In this document: positions 4,980 through 8,186 of the stretch, one piece after another | Layout of the letters: each line of letters begins with the position of its first letter | Position numbering within the stretch: position 1 is the first letter of the stretch | Assembly: GCA_946534745.1 (NCBI GenBank) | Contig: CAMNDA010000234.1 | Coordinates: 1 to 8,186, forward strand | DNA length: 8,186 bases | Direction: 5' to 3' | Source: an uncultured Verrucomicrobiota bacterium | GTDB lineage: Bacteria > Verrucomicrobiota > Kiritimatiellia > RFP12 > UBA3636 | Notes under the pieces: model-generated | What the model saw: the letters and a program-made list of their open reading frames with translations, nothing else | Told to the model about the DNA's origin: nothing | The model's database searches: none | Made by a program: the position numbers and the translations under genes

Positions 4980-7391
4980 CTACGGCAGCGCCCAGTAGCC
5001 GGGCAGGTCGCGCACGTCCGCGGCCGGCTCGCGCATGTCGTTCTTCGGCGAGAGGCCGGGGCCCATGAGGTAGCCGGTCGTCGCGGCGGCGGGGCCCATC
5101 GTCTCCCAGACGGTGAACTCGCTCGCGGCGACGGTCTGGTTCTCCATGTCCGCCCAGCGGCGCAGGAAGGGGCACAGCCTGATCTCGTCGGTCTTGTTCT
5201 GCCAGACGCACTCCTTCGCCTTGCCGGGCATGCCGAAGGTGTTGCGGTAGGGCGTGATGCCGGCGACGTATTCGCCGATGCCGTCGGCGAGCGAGGCGAG
5301 ACTGAGGTACGAGGTCGGGTAGACCGTCCCCAGGCCCGCGGTCCAGGTGGAGCCGTTCGGGTTGCACCCGCAGTGGAAGTCGTTCGCGAGAAACGCGGCG
5401 TCGAGATACTTCGCGTCGCCCGTGAGCGCGTGCGCGGCGACGAACTTGAGCGCCTGCCGCAGCGGGTGCACGTTGCCCCAGCTCATCGTGTGGACCCAGC
5501 CCTCGTCCGCGCCGAACCACGGCAGGCGGTAGGGATAGGCGTTCTCGAGGCGCTTCAGGTTCGCGTCCGCCTCCCGGATCGTGCGCTCGCGCCAGTAGTC
5601 CGCGAGCTTCCTGAACGCCTCGCCCGGGACGTCGGTGAAGCCGAACTCCGCGAGCACGAGCGGGCTCAGGCCGTAGCCGGACTTGTTGATGCGCGCCTGG
5701 AAGGGGCCGACGAGGTCGTCGAGCGCCTTCGCGTAGCGCGCGTCGCCGGTGAGCGCGTAGAGGTTCACCGCGGCCTTCGCGACGGCCTCGGGGTTGGGCG
5801 GGTTCTCGTTCTCGTCGTAGAAGACGTCGACGATCTCCTTCCCGGCGACCGCCTTCATCGGGACGTGCTTCGCGGGCTCGGCGGTGGCGGCGTAGTCCCA
5901 CGCGCGGATCGCGCTCTTCCTGAACTCGGCGGCCATCTTCGCCGCGGCCGGTCCGCCGGCCTTCTCCAGCGCGCGGGCGAGGAGCGCCGCGTAGCCGGCG
6001 TATTCGACGGTCGACTGCCGCGTGGCGCGCGAGAGGCAGTAGCGCACGGGGTCCTCCGACGGCATGCAGTGGTCGCCGTCGCCGGGATGGCGCGTGCCCT
6101 CGATCCAGGTGCCGACGCCGCCGTCGGCCTGTTGCGCGGCGATAAGATGGCGGAGTCCCCACGCCGCCTCGTCGAGCACGTCCGGGATGCCGTTGCCGCG
6201 CTCGGGCACGGCGAGCTGCGAGTCGGCGAAGTTCTCCGGGCGCAGCAGGTAGATCGTCGCGAGATCGCCGACGATCCTCAGGTGCATCGGGCGGCGGTCG
6301 TAGTCGGCCGCATCGTGCCAGCCGCCGGGGAGCGAGAGCGTCTCGGTGTAGGAGTCCATCATCGCGGAGTTCACGGCGAAGTGCCCGGTCTTGAACTTCT
6401 TCCCCTCCGCGTCCGTGAAGCGCTCGCCGTACTCCCACTGGCCGGGCGGGTTCGCGCCGCGGAACACCTGGAGATGGCACGCCTTGTCGGGCCAGCGCGT
6501 GAGCTCCGGCGACTTCTCGATGCCGCAGCGCTGCTGGTAGAGGCCCTTCATGTGGAGCGCGAAGGCGTCGCCGATCCCCTCGCGGCCGACGCTAAAGTCC
6601 ATGCTGCGGCCGACGCTTGCGACCCGCAGGAAGTAGCACCCCTCCGGCGCGGCGGAAATGTCCATCTCGCACGTCTCCTCGCCGCAGAAGGGCGTCCCCT
6701 CGCGCACGGGGTCGTCGCGGCGGCGCGCGACGGGGCCCGTCAGCGCCACCTTGCCCGTCTTGGCGTCGACGAGCTGGAACTCCTGCATCCCGTCCGGCGG
6801 CGCGGGCCACGGGCCGAGCGGGCCGAGCCAGCCGCCGAGGTAGGCGTAGCGCTTCGCGGCGAGCGTCGAGTAGCCGACCTGGTTCACCTTGAAGAGCGGC
6901 GACGGCACAGCGGGGTCGTAGGTAAAGTCGAGCGTCTCGCCGGTCGGCGTCGTCACGGTCGCCTTCGCGCCGGGCTGCATCGGATCCTCGAGCGCGAGGA
7001 AGACGGTCCAGAGGATCTTCGCGTTGCGCGTGGACTTCTCGAAGCCCTTGTTGTCCGGGAAGCGCAGGAGGCCGTTCGGGGACTTCCAGAGCGCGTGCGC
7101 GGCGACCTTGCTCCCCGCGACCTCGAACGGCCCGGCGCGCAGCGCGGCCTCGAAGTCGGCGCGCCCGGCCGTCGCGCGGTCGGCGGCGGCGTAGAAGGCG
7201 TTGTCGAACTTCCAGCCGGTCTGGGCGCGGTCCTTGTCGGTCAGGGCGAACGCGGCGCGCTCGTCGTCCGTGCGGTCGCACTGGACCGCGAGGTGCAGCG
7301 GGTCGAGAGCCGTGACGCGCCATTGCCCGGCCGTGGCGGGGGCCGCGAGCAGCGCCGCGGCGAGGAGGGCGGACGGGAGGTGCGCTTTCAT
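4980..7391 (-). CDS. Secreted glycoside hydrolase family 9 protein (endoglucanase-like)
   Basis: An 803-residue probable secreted or periplasmic enzyme. GH9 enzymes are inverting hydrolases, mostly cellulases or other beta-1,4-glucanases. The chain begins with a signal peptide (MKAHLPSALLAAALLAAPATA, likely cut after Ala21). An unassigned beta-rich stretch (about 22-163) follows, then a cellulase-type N-terminal Ig-like domain opening FKVNQVGYSTLAAKRYAYLG (167-186) and running to about 270. The (alpha/alpha)6 catalytic domain (about 275-800) contains GGWHDAADYD (356-365), where Asp360 and Asp363 match the paired GH9 catalytic aspartates. It also has CGCNPNGSTWTAGLGTVYPTS (674-694), matching the GxNP signature. 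The C-terminal acid is probably Glu758 in ASEFTVWETMGP, where the usual NE becomes SE. Glu763 is the alternative. It starts 13 bases after rsmE, with its AGAGGA Shine-Dalgarno (7406-7401) overlapping the rsmE TAG, so it is co-transcribed. Exact substrate is unknown. Confidence 0.85.
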   Translation of the reverse strand: MKAHLPSALLAAALLAAPATAGQWRVTALDPLHLAVQCDRTDDERAAFALTDKDRAQTGWKFDNAFYAAADRATAGRADFEAALRAGPFEVAGSKVAAHALWKSPNGLLRFPDNKGFEKSTRNAKILWTVFLALEDPMQPGAKATVTTPTGETLDFTYDPAVPSPLFKVNQVGYSTLAAKRYAYLGGWLGPLGPWPAPPDGMQEFQLVDAKTGKVALTGPVARRRDDPVREGTPFCGEETCEMDISAAPEGCYFLRVASVGRSMDFSVGREGIGDAFALHMKGLYQQRCGIEKSPELTRWPDKACHLQVFRGANPPGQWEYGERFTDAEGKKFKTGHFAVNSAMMDSYTETLSLPGGWHDAADYDRRPMHLRIVGDLATIYLLRPENFADSQLAVPERGNGIPDVLDEAAWGLRHLIAAQQADGGVGTWIEGTRHPGDGDHCMPSEDPVRYCLSRATRQSTVEYAGYAALLARALEKAGGPAAAKMAAEFRKSAIRAWDYAATAEPAKHVPMKAVAGKEIVDVFYDENENPPNPEAVAKAAVNLYALTGDARYAKALDDLVGPFQARINKSGYGLSPLVLAEFGFTDVPGEAFRKLADYWRERTIREADANLKRLENAYPYRLPWFGADEGWVHTMSWGNVHPLRQALKFVAAHALTGDAKYLDAAFLANDFHCGCNPNGSTWTAGLGTVYPTSYLSLASLADGIGEYVAGITPYRNTFGMPGKAKECVWQNKTDEIRLCPFLRRWADMENQTVAASEFTVWETMGPAAATTGYLMGPGLSPKNDMREPAADVRDLPGYWALP

Positions 7392-7404
7392 GGGGTCTTG
7401 TCCT

Positions 7405-8142
7405 CTAGCGTGGGGGTGGAAGCGTGAGCAGGGAAAGGAGCGCGACGACGGCGGTGTCGGTGCGGAGCACGCGCGGACCGAGCGAGACGCGGCGGAAGCC
7501 CGCCGCCTCGAACATCCGCAGCTCGTAGTCCGACCAGCCGCCCTCCGGGCCGACCGCGACGATGCCCGCGCCGTAGGCCGGCGGCTTGTCCGGCGCGGCG
7601 TTCCGCGCGCCGGTGCGCGGCGGATGCGCGACGAGCCGGCGCCCCTCGGCGTAGCGGCGCGGGAGCACGTCCTCGACGAGCGGCTTGAGGCGGCGGTGGA
7701 CCTCCACTTCCGGAAGGATCGTGTCGCCCGACTGCGCGAGGCCGCCGACGAGCAGCGACCGGTAGACCTCGGGCCGCAGGAACGTCGAGCCCCAGTAGTC
7801 CTTCTCGACCTTCTCCGCGGCGGTGAGGTAGACGCGCTCCGGCCCCAGCGCCGCGATCTGCGGCCAGAGCCGGCGCAGGCACTTCGGGCGCGGCAGGGCG
7901 AGCAGCAGGTCCCACGCGGCGCGCAGCAGCGGGGGCGACGCCTCGCCGAGCCGCAGGATGCACTCCGAGGGCGTCGAAACGACGACCCGCGCCCCGTCGT
8001 AGCGGTCGCCGCCGACTTCGCCCGCGCGGATCGCGTCGCCCGGCTGCGCCTGCAGCACGGCCCAGACGTGGTGCGCGCGCGGCCCGGCGAGGCGGACCTC
8101 GCCGCCGCGGTTCTCCGACGGCTCGAAGAGGATGCGGTTCAC
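7405..8142 (-). CDS. rsmE: 16S rRNA (uracil-1498-N3)-methyltransferase
   Basis: The product is a cytoplasmic SPOUT-class methyltransferase that uses S-adenosylmethionine to methylate N3 of U1498 in helix 44 of 16S rRNA on assembled 30S subunits. Its 245 residues match the family. The N-terminal PUA-like part starts MNRILFE, and residues 75-107 (LLLALPRPKCLRRLW and later GPERVYL) begin the methyltransferase domain. The C-terminal trefoil knot carries VGPEGGWSDYELRMF (197-211) and LGPRVLRTDTAV (221-232). The last motif is usually LRTETA; here Asp replaces Glu conservatively. The segment LLVGGLAQSGDTILPEV (130-146) places it in the variant RsmE branch with a GLxQxxDTxLP element. The start is GTG, supported by the family-typical MNRI opening and a strong GGAGGA site. 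It overlaps the upstream gene's TGA as GTGA and is followed after 13 bases by the GH9 gene. Confidence 0.92.
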   Translation of the reverse strand: MNRILFEPSENRGGEVRLAGPRAHHVWAVLQAQPGDAIRAGEVGGDRYDGARVVVSTPSECILRLGEASPPLLRAAWDLLLALPRPKCLRRLWPQIAALGPERVYLTAAEKVEKDYWGSTFLRPEVYRSLLVGGLAQSGDTILPEVEVHRRLKPLVEDVLPRRYAEGRRLVAHPPRTGARNAAPDKPPAYGAGIVAVGPEGGWSDYELRMFEAAGFRRVSLGPRVLRTDTAVVALLSLLTLPPPR

Positions 8143-8186
8143 CGGAAGTCCTCCGGGTCGAGGACGCCGCGGCAGACGTAGCGCGC
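8139..8186 (-). CDS. C-terminal tail of an unidentified protein, cut by window edge
   Basis: The last 15 codons and stop of a minus-strand gene are visible, ending RYVCRGVLDPEDFR then TGA (8141-8139). The stop overlaps the rsmE GTG start as GTGA, a standard coupled-operon junction, which supports it being a real gene. rsmE is often preceded by prmA (ribosomal protein L11 methyltransferase), but this short tail is not enough to identify it and I do not recognise it. Confidence 0.55.
   Translation of the reverse strand, partial: ARYVCRGVLDPEDFR
8149..8154 (-). promoter_or_regulatory. Strong ribosome binding site fixing the GTG start of rsmE
   Basis: GGAGGA on the minus strand lies 6 bases before the GTG at 8142-8140. 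It lies within the last codons of the upstream gene (DPEDF). It decides in favour of the GTG start, since no ATG near the expected N-terminus is available. Confidence 0.75.

Noticed and set aside
5373..7427. 684-codon plus-strand frame and 590-codon minus-strand frame overlapping the GH9 gene
   Set aside because: Both have the biased composition of shadow frames, whereas the GH9 frame has a signal peptide, ordered domains and catalytic motifs.
1..8186. tRNA, rRNA, CRISPR array, insertion sequence or prophage elements
   Set aside because: No cloverleaf, repeat-spacer pattern, transposase or terminal repeat was seen on reading both strands. All sequence except short gaps is accounted for by the seven genes.

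Overview
The window is GC-rich (roughly 70% by eye, no exact count made) with compact bacterial genes that strongly prefer C-ending or G-ending codons. It holds five complete protein genes and two gene fragments cut by the window edges. Taxonomy is inference only: an unlinked pheT, a galactokinase with the uncommon GRIEVLGNHTDYNEG signature, an EpmA outside its best-known gammaproteobacterial setting, an RsmE of the GLxQxxDTxLP type and large secreted plant-polymer hydrolases together suggest a member of the PVC group (Kiritimatiellota, Lentisphaerota or Verrucomicrobiota), probably from a gut or biomass-degrading community.

Layout, left to right. On the minus strand at the left edge is the first 71 codons of a probable alpha-L-rhamnosidase-like protein. 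It is separated by a 34-bp perfect palindrome from pheT (phenylalanyl-tRNA synthetase beta chain), also on the minus strand. A 178-bp divergent control region follows, with a convincing promoter for pheT and a candidate promoter for galK. The galK promoter's -35 box is flanked by an inverted repeat that looks like an operator. galK (galactokinase) and epmA (EF-P beta-lysine ligase) run on the plus strand with a 4-bp ATGA overlap. They converge, with one base between the stop codons, on a minus-strand operon. In transcription order that operon is an unidentified gene tail at the right edge, then rsmE (16S rRNA m3U1498 methyltransferase), then a signal-peptide-bearing glycoside hydrolase family 9 protein.

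Two themes recur. Three genes act on translation: pheT charges tRNA, epmA modifies elongation factor P and rsmE methylates 16S rRNA. Three others act on plant carbohydrate: the GH9 enzyme and probable rhamnosidase-type enzyme on polysaccharide, and galactokinase on released galactose. The themes are interleaved within transcription units (galK-epmA and rsmE-GH9) rather than segregated. No RNA genes, insertion sequences, CRISPR arrays, prophage genes or other mobile elements are visible. I see no convincing undescribed system. The most distinctive signals are the altered sugar-binding motif of the galactokinase, the dyad at its promoter, the galK-epmA coupling and the 34-bp palindrome after pheT. 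There is no gene-free stretch longer than 300 bases.
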